A DNA stretch of 64,000 nt from Alphaproteobacteria bacterium. GTDB lineage: Bacteria; Pseudomonadota; Alphaproteobacteria; Micropepsales; Micropepsaceae. The DNA is taken from assembly GCA_016124635.1 (NCBI GenBank), contig WGNJ01000005.1, positions 124,001 to 188,000 of the forward strand, given 5' to 3'. The notes beneath the pieces are model-generated. The model was not told where the DNA came from. It did no database searches and saw only the letters and a list, made by a program, of their open reading frames with translations. Positions within the stretch are counted from its first letter, which is position 1, and each line of letters begins with the position of its first letter. Positions 24,298 through 32,563 of this stretch are shown piece by piece. Made by a program: the position numbers and the translations under genes.

Positions 24298-24641
24298 ATC
24301 GTCTCGTCCACGACGTGACTGTCGAGCCCTTCAAGCTCGCGCAGACGGTGCGCCATGCGCAACACCTGTTCGACCGGATATTGCCAAACGACTTCGCCGG
24401 TCTCCGCATTGATTGAGCGATAGACGAATGTATTGGCCGCCTCGTCGCGCGTAATGGTCAAGCGTGTGCTCGGTTCTGCCTTCACGACCGGTTCGACAGG
24501 CTTTTCTATATGCGTTTGTTTCGACGGCTTGACGTCGGACGGCGCTTGCGTGGCGCCCTGCGTCGTGTCGTTGGCGCGCTTAGCCACGGGCCGCGGCGCG
24601 GCGGCGGCACTGGCAGCGGAAATTTGCATCGAGTCTGTCAT
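24294..24641 (-). CDS. FlaG-family flagellar protein
   Basis: Small flagellar accessory protein thought to affect filament length. The 115-residue product has a low-complexity N-terminal half (Ala/Pro/Thr/Lys rich) and a folded C-terminal half with RLTITRDEAANTFVYRSIN and TGEVVWQYPVEQVLRMAHRL, the FlaG signature (T-G-E-V-V-x-Q-x-P). It lies 155 bases downstream of flagellin 1 on the same strand, and its stop overlaps the end of pseC by four bases on the other strand. Symbol omitted because naming differs between groups. Confidence 0.82.
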   Translation of the reverse strand: MTDSMQISAASAAAAPRPVAKRANDTTQGATQAPSDVKPSKQTHIEKPVEPVVKAEPSTRLTITRDEAANTFVYRSINAETGEVVWQYPVEQVLRMAHRLRELEGLDSHVVDETI

Positions 24642-24749
24642 CTTCCGAGTATCCGGCCCTTTCAGCCGAATCTCCCTAATTCAACCCGCCCTCCGACCCA
24701 GCGAGTCCACCGCGCTACTGTTCGCGGCGTCGAATTAAGAGCGAAGTGC

Positions 24750-24774
24750 GGAGCGGCTAGTACGCAGCCGCTCC
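24750..24774 (-). terminator. Hairpin downstream of flagellin 1
   Basis: GGAGCGGCT (24750-24758), seven-base loop, AGCCGCTCC (24766-24774), about 25 bases after the flagellin 1 stop. The stem can extend through a mismatch into GAAGT/ACTTC. No T run follows, so it may attenuate or stabilise the flagellin mRNA 3' end and let some transcription reach flaG. Confidence 0.5.
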
Positions 24775-24796
24775 GACTTCACCAGTCCCTCCGGTT

Positions 24797-25621
24797 TTAC
24801 CGGAAGAGTGCCAAGACCACGGACGGCGCCTGGTTGGCGATCGCCAGCGACTGAATGCCAAGCTGCTGCTTCGTCTGCAGAGCCTGCAATCGCGCGCTTT
24901 CGGTAGCCAAGTCGGCGTCGACGAGATTGCCGATACCATTCGTCAATTCGTCGGACAGCTTCGTCACGAAGTCCTTGTGAATGCCGAGCTTCTTGCTGTC
25001 CGTGCCGAGCTGGGCCAGTGCCAGGTTCAGCGCGTTCAACGAGTCCTCGATCGTCGTGATCATCGCGCTCGCGTCCGACGCCGTCGAAATCGTATCGGTC
25101 GTGCCGATCGAGATGTTCGAGCCGCCGAGCGACAAGTCGCGGGCCGTCACGGTCAAGAAGGCGTCGCCGGCGGCGTTCGCCAGCGCCTGCAACGTGCTCG
25201 TCGAGCCGTCGATCAGGTTGATGCCGTTGAAGCTCGCGTTCGAAACGATGTTCGCGACCTGATCGCGAAGAGCCTCGAAGTCGGCGTTGTAGGCGTCGCG
25301 CGAGTTTTGGTCGAGCGAGCCGTCCGACGCGGCCAGAGCCTTCGCCTTCATCTCGGTCAGAAGGTCCGAGATCGACTGACCGGCGGCAACGGCGACGTCC
25401 GTGGCGCTGGTCGCACGATCAAGGCTGTTCTGGACCGAGGTCAAGGACGCCACATCCGAACGCATCGACTGAGCGATCGCATAAACGGCGCCGTCGTCCT
25501 TCGGACCCGAAACGCGCAGGCCGGTGTTGATCCTGTTCTGAGTTTCGGTGAGCGCCTTGTTGGTCGCGTTCAAATTTTGAAGAGCGATATAGGCGCCGTA
25601 GTTGGTATTCACGGAAAGCAT
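24797..25621 (-). CDS. Flagellin 1
   Basis: Filament subunit of 274 residues. The N-terminal D0/D1 (MLSVNTNYGAYIALQNLN, QNRINTGLRVSGPKDDGAVY) and C-terminal D1/D0 (GIGNLVDADLATESARLQAL, QLGIQSLAIANQAP, ending LFR) are intact. The central domain is very short, as in Caulobacter-type flagellins, with a Ser/Thr-rich patch (GTTDTISTASDASAM) that could carry glycans. The start at 25621 has GGAGGT. It is preceded by a sigma-54 promoter and ftr-like repeats. It is a close paralogue of the flagellin at 30612. Confidence 0.96.
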   Translation of the reverse strand: MLSVNTNYGAYIALQNLNATNKALTETQNRINTGLRVSGPKDDGAVYAIAQSMRSDVASLTSVQNSLDRATSATDVAVAAGQSISDLLTEMKAKALAASDGSLDQNSRDAYNADFEALRDQVANIVSNASFNGINLIDGSTSTLQALANAAGDAFLTVTARDLSLGGSNISIGTTDTISTASDASAMITTIEDSLNALNLALAQLGTDSKKLGIHKDFVTKLSDELTNGIGNLVDADLATESARLQALQTKQQLGIQSLAIANQAPSVVLALFR

Positions 25622-25693
25622 GCGAGACCTCCATTCTGGTCGTATGTTGGCGTTTTGCCGCAAGGGCGCACGTCGCCCTCGCCCACTGCCGTC

Positions 25694-25707
25694 GCAAGGC
25701 TCGTACC
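25694..25707 (-). promoter_or_regulatory. Sigma-54 promoter for flagellin 1
   Basis: On the minus strand the sequence reads GGTACGAGCCTTGC: GG, exactly ten bases, GC, with TTGC at -12. It differs from the consensus GGCAC-N5-TTGC at one base. The predicted transcription start is near 25682, giving a leader of about 60 bases. Confidence 0.75.
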
Positions 25708-25763
25708 TGACAATCCGCCGCTTTCCGTTCAGTGTTGAGCAACCATGGCCATGGCTTGCCTGT

Positions 25764-25876
25764 CGGCAAAATCGACCCGGCAAACAATTCGAAAGCATAC
25801 GGCGACGAGGAAATTCTTGCCGGTCCGAACCGGTTGACCCGGCAAATTCTGCCGCCGGGCGGCAATTCCTGCCGAG
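25764..25876 (-). promoter_or_regulatory. Cluster of ftr-like enhancer repeats upstream of flagellin 1
   Basis: Five related motifs built on CCCGGCAAA...GCC occur at about 25764-25777, 25776-25790, 25811-25823 (other orientation), 25838-25856 (CCCGGCAAATTCTGCCGCC) and 25858-25876. They lie 60-180 bases upstream of the sigma-54 core, where an enhancer-binding protein such as FlbD would act. Identification relies on repetition and context. Confidence 0.6.
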
Positions 25877-26135
25877 TGCGACCCCCTGAAATCAGCAACA
25901 GATGTGTGACCAGCGCCAAACACGATCCAAGCGGTTTCCGTGAATATTATCTTGGATCAAGGAGTCGACCGAGTGAAAGAAAGTCGTCGACCGACAACGA
26001 TCGAGGATAGCTACAAGAGCACCGCCACGCTCAATCCGCCAAGGAGTTCGCTCGCAAGACAGCGTGTGATGCGCTAGGACTGGCTTCGCTAGACCGCCTC
26101 ATGCCGCGCGCCCGCAGCGCCGGACGGAGATACCT
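25877..26135. other. Intergenic region before the amidohydrolase, no gene seen
   Basis: About 260 bases between the flagellin enhancer cluster and the amidohydrolase. I see no convincing open frame. An AT-rich patch (25939-25953) and a repeated GTCGACCGA (about 25965 and 25987) may belong to the plus-strand promoter. Confidence 0.5.
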
Positions 26136-27179
26136 ATGAGCGAGCCCATTCTCGAGCCGGAACTTCCAATCGTCGATCCACACCATCACCTTTGGGACCG
26201 GCCGACCGCGATCCTCCGCGACCTGCCGCCGTCCGATCACGGCTTCATGGATATCATTCGTGACATCCCACGCTATCTGCTGGACGAGCTCCTCAAGGAC
26301 GTGACCTCAGGCCACAACATCCGCGCAACCGTGTACATGGAGTGTGGCGCCATGTACCGCGCCGACGGACCCGAAGCGCTCAAGTGCGTCGGCGAGACCG
26401 AATTCGTAAACGGCATCGCCGCGATGACCGCCAGCGGACTCTACGGCGACGTGCGCGCCTGCGCCGGCATCGTCGGCCATGTCGACCTGCGCCTCGGCGA
26501 CGCCGCGGAAGATGTGCTGCGCTCGCACATCGCGGCGGGTCACGGTCGCTTCCGTGGCATCCGTCACTCCGCCGCCTACGACGAAGATCCGAACGTGCTC
26601 GGGCCCCTCGCCGGCCGCTATCCGGAAGGCCTCTATAGCGACGGCAAATTCCGCGAAGGGTTCAAGCACCTGCACAAGCTCGGTCTCTCGTTTGATGCTT
26701 GGCTCGTGGAGCCGCAACTGCCTGACCTCATCGATCTCGCGCGCGCGTTCTCAGACACGACGATCGTGCTCGACCACGTCGGCACGCCGCTCGGCATCGG
26801 TCGCTACAAAGGCAAACGCGAGGAGCGGTTCAAGACCTGGACGGACAACATCAAGACGCTGGCTCAATGCCAAAACGTCTATGTGAAGGTCGGTGGCTTG
26901 CCGATGCCGTTCGGCGGCTGGCGCGCCCGGATGGCGGGACCGGACGAAACGTCGGAGACCTTGGCCGCGCAATGGAAGCCTTATGTCGAGACCTGCATCG
27001 AAGCGTTCGGCGCCAAACGCTGCATGTTCGAAAGCAATTTTCCGGTCGACCGCTTCGGCGCCACCTACCCGGCGCTTTGGAACGCGTTCAAACGCCTTGC
27101 AAAAAACTACACCCGCGACGAGAAGGCGGCCCTTTTCAGCGACACGGCAAAGCACGTCTACCGGTTAAACGTGAGCTAA
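26136..27179 (+). CDS. Metal-dependent amidohydrolase-superfamily (amidohydro-2) hydrolase
   Basis: TIM-barrel hydrolase or decarboxylase. The 347-residue product starts with IVDPHHHLWDRP, the H-x-H metal motif, and has RGIRHSAAYDE, a DHVG block and the conserved CMFESNFPVDR near the C-terminus. Relatives act on lactones, aromatic acids or dicarboxylates; the substrate is not evident. It lacks a signal peptide. The preceding region contains the flagellin promoter on the other strand, and no metabolic partner is adjacent. Confidence 0.85.
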   Translation: MSEPILEPELPIVDPHHHLWDRPTAILRDLPPSDHGFMDIIRDIPRYLLDELLKDVTSGHNIRATVYMECGAMYRADGPEALKCVGETEFVNGIAAMTASGLYGDVRACAGIVGHVDLRLGDAAEDVLRSHIAAGHGRFRGIRHSAAYDEDPNVLGPLAGRYPEGLYSDGKFREGFKHLHKLGLSFDAWLVEPQLPDLIDLARAFSDTTIVLDHVGTPLGIGRYKGKREERFKTWTDNIKTLAQCQNVYVKVGGLPMPFGGWRARMAGPDETSETLAAQWKPYVETCIEAFGAKRCMFESNFPVDRFGATYPALWNAFKRLAKNYTRDEKAALFSDTAKHVYRLNVS

Positions 27180-27274
27180 CGGCAGCTTTGCCCATGCCCG
27201 TCGCAGCGAGCGACGGAACCGCGCGGCTGCCCAGTTGAAACAGACGCACGGATCGTTGCTCGCGATGGGGAAAC

Positions 27275-28639
27275 ATGCGTCTCGCTTTGGGTTGCGCTGC
27301 ACTCGTCTTTGGCTCGCTATTGCCGACCACCCAAGCGATGGCGCAGGACTATCCGGCCTGCATGGCCGATGCAAGGCGCCTCTGTCCCGACGTCCAGCCC
27401 GGCGGCGGACGGATTGCCGCTTGCTTCCGCCAGCACAAGTCTGAGCTTTCCGATGCGTGTAAGCGAGAAATCGCCGCCAGCCGCAATGCGCAAACAAGCA
27501 CGCACCTGGCGCCGACCGATGCACCGGATGCGGTGCCGCCCGATCAGCGGCAAACATACGAGGCACTGTCCCAAAGCCTTGCCGCCGCCCGCGCTCAATT
27601 TCATCCGGAGTCCGTCGCGGGTCTTTCAAAGCCCGAATACTTTACCGATCTCCTAGCGGCCAATTCGAACGCCGGTGAAGCGCTGCTACGGCCGCAAATG
27701 ATGGAGGCGGTGCGCCTGTCGCTCGACAGTTTCAAGCGCATGGGGCTGACCGGCGTGAAGTTCGCGCTTCAATACCCGCTGCTCACGCCCAAATTTCCGC
27801 ACGCAGCGGAATATCTTGCATTCTACAAGCAGGTCGCACAGGAGGCGCGCGGCCGGGGACTGAAGATTCTACCGCATGTCACCGTTTTGTTCGGCGATAC
27901 GCCGTTCAGCCAATTCAAGAATCTTTACGCCGGCGTGACTGCCGAACGGTTCACGCGCGACTACCGGGACATGGTGCACCTGATCGTGCGCGAATTGCAT
28001 CCCGATTACCTCGGTCTCATTACGGAGCCCGATACCCTCGTTCGCCTGACGGGGTTGCAGTCGTTCGGCACGCCGGACGCGCAGGTCGGCCTCGTCAACG
28101 CGGTCCTCGAAGGTCTCGACCGTGGCAGGACGCAAGTGTGCGCCGGCGCGGGATCGTGGAACGGCGTTCCTTTTGCCGAAGCCTTGGCACAGCGAACGTC
28201 GCTCGACGCGATTTGCATCCACATCTATCCGATTCAAGGGCGCATGTTCGAAAACGCGGCGCAGATGGCGCGCATCGCGCGCGCAGCCGGCAAGAAGGCG
28301 TTCATCGACGAGGCTTGGCTCTACAAGACGACGACGCCCGGCGGCGGCGACAACGTGGCTGCGGCCGCGGGTACATTCGGTTTGGATGTCTACGACAATT
28401 GGCAACCGTTGGACGCGGAGTACATGCAGGTCGTCAACGCCCTGGCACGGCGCGAGAACGTTTCCCTTCTCTCCTTCTATTGGAGCCGCCAATTCTTCGC
28501 GTATATCGCGCCCGGAGAAGGCGGCGAAACTTGGCGCAGCCGCTCACAAGCCGAAAACAGAGCGTCGATGGACGCCATGCGCGCAGGCCGTCTGAGTGCT
28601 ACCGGTTCGGCCTATCGAGCCTTGATTGCTGCGCCGTAA
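27275..28639 (+). CDS. Exported protein: cysteine-rich GLG1-type repeat joined to a glycosidase-like TIM barrel
   Basis: Secreted 454-residue protein of unknown activity. Residues 1-23 are a signal peptide (ending AMAQ). Residues 25-70 hold one cysteine-rich module (C29, C37, C50, C62; CMADARRLCPDVQPGGGRI) like the repeats of eukaryotic GLG1 and bacterial cysteine-rich periplasmic proteins. From about 90 on, the sequence resembles a glycosyl-hydrolase barrel (GVKFALQYPLL, ILPHVTVLFGD, YLGLITEPDTL, AICIHIYP, KAFIDEAWLY, LLSFYWSRQFF); the Glu residues in TEPD and DEAW could be the catalytic pair. I know of no characterised protein with this arrangement. Confidence 0.68.
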   Translation: MRLALGCAALVFGSLLPTTQAMAQDYPACMADARRLCPDVQPGGGRIAACFRQHKSELSDACKREIAASRNAQTSTHLAPTDAPDAVPPDQRQTYEALSQSLAAARAQFHPESVAGLSKPEYFTDLLAANSNAGEALLRPQMMEAVRLSLDSFKRMGLTGVKFALQYPLLTPKFPHAAEYLAFYKQVAQEARGRGLKILPHVTVLFGDTPFSQFKNLYAGVTAERFTRDYRDMVHLIVRELHPDYLGLITEPDTLVRLTGLQSFGTPDAQVGLVNAVLEGLDRGRTQVCAGAGSWNGVPFAEALAQRTSLDAICIHIYPIQGRMFENAAQMARIARAAGKKAFIDEAWLYKTTTPGGGDNVAAAAGTFGLDVYDNWQPLDAEYMQVVNALARRENVSLLSFYWSRQFFAYIAPGEGGETWRSRSQAENRASMDAMRAGRLSATGSAYRALIAAP

Positions 28640-28677
28640 CCGCGCGGAGGTGCGTGATCAATTGCGGACTTCCGCCG

Positions 28678-29319
28678 TCACTTCTGAGCGGCTTGCGCCT
28701 CCGGCCGATCGATCCTGCGCAACGAAAGAATCGGGCTTTGAAAGATCGAGTGCAGATTCCAAACATCGCCCGTGACGGTCAGACATCTGCCGCCATAGTT
28801 GACGTCTGAACACAAACGCCAAACACCCTCTTGGACGACGATGGAGTTCGGCCGCAGCCTTATGAACTCTGGATCGAGTGTTGGAGCGTCGGCTGAGATC
28901 GATTTCCATGCTCCCTGGTAGTTCTCACCCGCGAACATGACCAGCGACCTGTGCGGTCGCGATTGCTTGCCCCAGTGATATCTCGTCACGACGATGCGCT
29001 CGGGCCTGGCCGAAAGGATCGGCCGGTCAAATCCAACTGTGCTCAAATCGTGGATGTCGCGCGACGTCCACAGACAATCGCCGATGAAGTTCGTATCCGT
29101 GCAAAGCAACCAACTGCCGCTCATCACCCGGATACTTGCGATACGGAATCCTTCTCCGTCACCCAAGCTCGGCTGGCTGTTGAGAAGAACTTTGTTCCAC
29201 CCGCCGAAGCCGGGCGCGCCAAACACCCTGATGCGCTCCGCATGCGCATCCGAAACCGCGACGACCGCGAGTGCAATCGTCAACAACGGAACAAGGATCG
29301 TACGACGCCCGAACATCAT
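28678..29319 (-). CDS. Exported beta/gamma-crystallin-like protein
   Basis: Secreted 213-residue protein with signal peptide (MMFGRRTILVPLLTIALAVV ... AHA). It has two Greek-key-like repeats: WLLCTDTNFIGDCLWTSRDI followed by ILSARP, and WRLCSDVNYGGRCLTVTGDV followed by ILSLRR. The pattern (W-x-L-C-x-D-x-N-x-x-G-x-C) is that of bacterial crystallin-like and I36 inhibitor-like proteins; the paired cysteines may form disulfides in the periplasm. The ATG at 29319 starts the signal peptide. The LysR gene is divergent 245 bases away. Function is unknown. Confidence 0.72.
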   Translation of the reverse strand: MMFGRRTILVPLLTIALAVVAVSDAHAERIRVFGAPGFGGWNKVLLNSQPSLGDGEGFRIASIRVMSGSWLLCTDTNFIGDCLWTSRDIHDLSTVGFDRPILSARPERIVVTRYHWGKQSRPHRSLVMFAGENYQGAWKSISADAPTLDPEFIRLRPNSIVVQEGVWRLCSDVNYGGRCLTVTGDVWNLHSIFQSPILSLRRIDRPEAQAAQK

Positions 29320-29564
29320 GCTGCCTTTGCCATCAATCCAAATCTCGGCAGCGCAGTGGTGAGCCGCACCGAAACACCGACGACGCACCGCGCCACGCGA
29401 ACAGAACGCACGAACGGGTCTCCGCAATCCGACGCGGAGTGCAACCAGTGCGCGCGACCGTTGACCATGGCCTTCGGAAGGTCACTACGGAACCCATATG
29501 GCGCTGGCAAATGAATTTGAATGCTGCTTTAATCCCGATTTGTTGCAGCGACAAACGGTGAGAG

Positions 29565-30443
29565 ATGGAAACGGAACTGGCTCGAACGTTTCTGGAAATC
29601 GTTGCAACTGGGAGTTTTCTGCGCGCCGCCGAGAAACTGCACATCTCGCAGACCGCTGTTAGCGCCCGGATTCGCTCCCTCGAGCAGCAACTGGGCCGCC
29701 AACTGATCGTCAGAAACAAGGCTGGGGCAACGCTGACACCGGCCGGCGAGAAGTTTCTTCGCTATGCGCCCTCGCTTGTGCAGCTGTGGGAACGCGCCTC
29801 TCACGACGTCTCCGTTCCGCCCGGTCACCGCGCCGTGCTCGCAATGGGCGCAGAACTCACGCTCTGGCGTCCCGTGCTTCTCAACTGGCTGCTTTGGATG
29901 CGAAAGGAAGCACCGGACATAGCGCTACGAACCGTTGTCGGAATTCAGGAAAGCCTCAACCGGCAGGTCGCAGAGGGCGTCCTCGACCTCGCGATCATGT
30001 ATGCACCGCAACACCTGCCGGGCCTCATCATTGAACAACTGGTCGATGAAGAGCTCGTCCTCGTTTCAACCGACAGGGATACCCCCCGCGGCACGCACGA
30101 TGGATATGTCTATGTGGATTGGGGTCCCGACTTCAGCGTGCAGCATGGCGTCAGCTTTCCGGACCACGCCTCGTCGAGCGTGCTTGTCGGACTTGGACCG
30201 CTCGGGCTGGAATACATTCTTGCCGCCGGCGGCTCAGGCTATTTTCGTCGAAGCGCCGCACAACCTTATTTGGCGAGCGGCCAGCTACATATCGTGAAGG
30301 GCGCGCCGATATTCCCGTACCCGGCGTATGCGGTCTACGCGACGCGGTCGGATCCGAAGCTCGTCGGAATCGGACTTAAGGGTCTAAGAACAGTTTCGGC
30401 ATTGCCTTCCGACAGCGAGGTTCTGGCTGCCGCGGACATCTGA
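29565..30443 (+). CDS. LysR-family transcriptional regulator
   Basis: The 292-residue product has the LysR N-terminal helix-turn-helix (ARTFLEIVATGSFLRAAEKL, ISQTAVSARIRSLEQQLGRQ) and a periplasmic-binding-protein-like effector domain. The wing region R-N-K-A-G-A-T-L-T-P-A-G is typical. It is divergent from the crystallin-like gene, which is the most likely target by LysR habit; a flagellin gene follows on the opposite strand. No inducer can be proposed. Confidence 0.9.
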   Translation: METELARTFLEIVATGSFLRAAEKLHISQTAVSARIRSLEQQLGRQLIVRNKAGATLTPAGEKFLRYAPSLVQLWERASHDVSVPPGHRAVLAMGAELTLWRPVLLNWLLWMRKEAPDIALRTVVGIQESLNRQVAEGVLDLAIMYAPQHLPGLIIEQLVDEELVLVSTDRDTPRGTHDGYVYVDWGPDFSVQHGVSFPDHASSSVLVGLGPLGLEYILAAGGSGYFRRSAAQPYLASGQLHIVKGAPIFPYPAYAVYATRSDPKLVGIGLKGLRTVSALPSDSEVLAAADI

Positions 30444-30530
30444 CCGCCCGCGCCTTTGTCCCGCACCGAGTTCATCGCGCCAGACAGCTGCCGACGACGC
30501 GGACTTGCCGCGCCTCGCTCATCACGCCGG

Positions 30531-30564
30531 AAAAAGAAAAGGCGGCATCCGATTGGAGCCGCCT
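30531..30564 (-). terminator. Rho-independent terminator of flagellin 2
   Basis: On the minus strand AGGCGGC, an 11-base loop, GCCGCCT, then TTTTCTTTTT. It begins about 48 bases after the flagellin 2 stop. The T-rich tail makes it much stronger than the hairpin after flagellin 1. Confidence 0.85.
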
Positions 30565-30611
30565 GAAGTTTGAAGCGTCGGCGGGCCGTCGAACCCGCCG
30601 CCGATGGGGTA

Positions 30612-31436
30612 TTAACGGAACAGCTGAAGCACGGCCTGCGGCGCCTGATTGGCGATCGCAAGAGCCTGGATGCCCAGTTGCTGCTTCGTCTGCAACGACT
30701 GCAACCTGGCGCTCTCCTTTGCCAGATCGGCGTCGACAAGATTGCCGATACCGTTCGTCAACTCGTCGGAAAGCTTGCCCACGAAGGTCTTGTGAATGCC
30801 GACCTTCTTGGAGTCCGTACCAAGCTTTGCCAGCGCCAAGTTGATGGCGTTGAGCGAATTTTCGATCGTCGTGATCATCGAGCTCGCGTTCGTCGCCGTC
30901 GAGATCGTGCTCGTCGACGCGATCGAGACGATCGAGCCGCCGAGCGACAGATCCTGCGCGGTAACGGTAACGAACTTGTCACCGGCCGCGTTCGCCAAGG
31001 CCTGCAACGTCGCGGTCGAGCCGTCGATCAGATTGACGCCGTTGAACGAGGCGTTCTCGATGATATTTTCGATCTGATCGCGCAGCGACACGAAGTCGGC
31101 GTTGTAGGCCTCTCGGCTGTTCTGATCGAGAGACTTATCCGACGCGGCTAACGCCTTCGCCTTCATCTCCGTCAACAGATCCGAGATGGACTGCCCTGCC
31201 GACACCGCAACGTCGGTAGCGCTGAGGGCACGATCCAGACTCTGCGTGACCGCCGAGAGCGCGAGAACGTCCATGCGCATGCCCTGGGCGATCGCCCAAA
31301 CAGCGCCGTCGTCTTTCGGTCCCGCAACCCGCAAACCGGTGTCGATCTTGTTCTGGACGCCGGTCAAGTCCGAGTTGGTCTTGTTCAGATTCTGGAGCGC
31401 AATCATCGCCCCATAGTTGGTGTTTACACTTAGCAT
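30612..31436 (-). CDS. Flagellin 2
   Basis: Second 274-residue flagellin, the same length as flagellin 1 and closely similar throughout (MLSVNTNYGAMIALQNLNKT; GIGNLVDADLAKESARLQSL; ending VLQLFR). The variable region has STSTISTATNASSM, again Ser/Thr rich. It has its own sigma-54 promoter and terminator, so the two copies can be expressed separately. It lies just downstream of flaF and flbT, the usual alphaproteobacterial arrangement, suggesting this is the ancestral locus and flagellin 1 the duplicate. Confidence 0.96.
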   Translation of the reverse strand: MLSVNTNYGAMIALQNLNKTNSDLTGVQNKIDTGLRVAGPKDDGAVWAIAQGMRMDVLALSAVTQSLDRALSATDVAVSAGQSISDLLTEMKAKALAASDKSLDQNSREAYNADFVSLRDQIENIIENASFNGVNLIDGSTATLQALANAAGDKFVTVTAQDLSLGGSIVSIASTSTISTATNASSMITTIENSLNAINLALAKLGTDSKKVGIHKTFVGKLSDELTNGIGNLVDADLAKESARLQSLQTKQQLGIQALAIANQAPQAVLQLFR

Positions 31437-31519
31437 TTAGGTCCTCTCCGTCCGTTCTGGATGTGGTGGTTGCAAGCGTTTTGCTCGAAGGCTTTTTGCG
31501 GCCTTGAGGCGCTTGGTTC

Positions 31520-31533
31520 GCAACCTGCGTGCC
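31520..31533 (-). promoter_or_regulatory. Sigma-54 promoter for flagellin 2
   Basis: Minus-strand GGCACGCAGGTTGC is an exact GGCAC-N5-TTGC sigma-54 core, with T before it. The predicted start is near 31508, giving a leader of about 70 bases. This is the strongest sigma-54 match found in the window. Confidence 0.85.
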
Positions 31534-31589
31534 AAGGTAAATTCGGCGGAATTCGGCACTGGGCCGAAGACGGTTGAGAGGACGGAGAT

Positions 31590-31637
31590 CAATTTGCCCG
31601 GCACGTTTTCTCAGGCACACGAGCAATTTTTGCCGGG
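31590..31637 (-). promoter_or_regulatory. ftr-like enhancer repeats upstream of flagellin 2
   Basis: Two copies in minus orientation: CCGGGCAAATTG around 31590-31602 and CCCGGCAAAAATTGCTC at 31621-31637. They lie 60-105 bases upstream of the sigma-54 core and abut the end of flaF. The same motif recurs upstream of flagellin 1 and fliO. Confidence 0.6.
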
Positions 31638-31641
31638 TTGA

Positions 31642-32001
31642 TCAGGCGGCCGGACGCTGCGCCAATCCCTGCATGATAGCGCGATTGACCTCGATGAGCG
31701 GCTCGAGCGAGCCACGCGACTTCGCTACCTCGCTGGAGAACCGCGACACCCAAATCGACAGCGAGATGATCTGCGCGCGAACGTTCGGCGGCAACTGATT
31801 GGCGGCACTCGTACAGTCGACCGCAAGCGTCGACCACAAGCGGCGATTCCAGTCGAGCGCGTCGATCAGCGTCTTGAAATCGGAGCGGCTGCCCTTATCG
31901 GCCTCGATAAGCGCATGCGTCACTTGACCGAACAGGCGATACTCAATCTCGCGCGGAGATTCAGCCTGCCGTTGCGCTTTCTGATAGGCCTGCAGGGACA
32001 T
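31642..32001 (-). CDS. flaF: Flagellar biosynthesis regulator FlaF
   Basis: Needed for flagellin secretion or synthesis in Alphaproteobacteria. The 119-residue product starts MSLQAYQKAQRQAESPREIE and contains LIDALDWNRRLWSTLAVDC and ISLSIWVSRFSSEV, all characteristic of FlaF. In Caulobacter FlaF binds flagellin and opposes FlbT. It overlaps the end of flbT by 41 bases in another frame, so the two are expressed together. Confidence 0.94.
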   Translation of the reverse strand: MSLQAYQKAQRQAESPREIEYRLFGQVTHALIEADKGSRSDFKTLIDALDWNRRLWSTLAVDCTSAANQLPPNVRAQIISLSIWVSRFSSEVAKSRGSLEPLIEVNRAIMQGLAQRPAA

Positions 32002-32386
32002 AGTTCAACCTCGTACTCTCGAAATCAAAAAGCTTCCGGCACTTCATCAGCGCTCTGTAGTACTGGCTCTGCAGCACGTCGCGCGAAATCTCGACGCACA
32101 GCGTCAAAGCCTCACGATTGCTGACGGCGTTCATGAACTCGGTCATCCGCAGAACGAACTCTTCGTAGTAGGCCTGCGACGCGTCCGCATCCAAGTACAT
32201 CATCATGATCGGAAAATAGATCCGCTTGATCGGCGTATCTGCCTCTTCCGACTGCATAATGTCTTTCTCTCGCAAGATCGATGCCTTGTTTTCGATCACG
32301 AGACTGGCGCGGCGGTCACCATTCATTAGGACGGCGCCGTTCAGCACGAATTTTTCGTGCGGCTTCAGCGAGAGCTTGAGCGGCAT
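31961..32386 (-). CDS. flbT: Flagellin mRNA regulator FlbT
   Basis: Post-transcriptional regulator that acts on flagellin mRNA in Caulobacter. The 141-residue product starts MPLKLSLKPHEKFVLNGAVL and has IKRIYFPIMMMYLDAD and a helical C-terminal half, matching the family. It is the first gene of flbT-flaF, followed by flagellin 2. Flagellins here have 60-70-base leaders that could be the regulatory target. Confidence 0.94.
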   Translation of the reverse strand: MPLKLSLKPHEKFVLNGAVLMNGDRRASLVIENKASILREKDIMQSEEADTPIKRIYFPIMMMYLDADASQAYYEEFVLRMTEFMNAVSNREALTLCVEISRDVLQSQYYRALMKCRKLFDFESTRLNYVPAGLSESATAG

Positions 32387-32563
32387 TTTGCGGCCCTTTC
32401 CAAATTCTTGTCGTCGTCGGCCGGGAGCTTACGGCGTCCAAGCTTAAGGAACCCCTTTAATCTTCGGCATTCGCGCAAATTTCGTCACCGAATATCAAGC
32501 TTAGCGTCGCATTAATTCCGCCGCTCTATCATCCGTCTACTGATAATCCCCTTCGGAGCGACG

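Noticed and set aside
32442..32462. CtrA box between flbT and the FlmG-like gene
   Set aside because: TTAA and TTAA are separated by nine bases, not seven.
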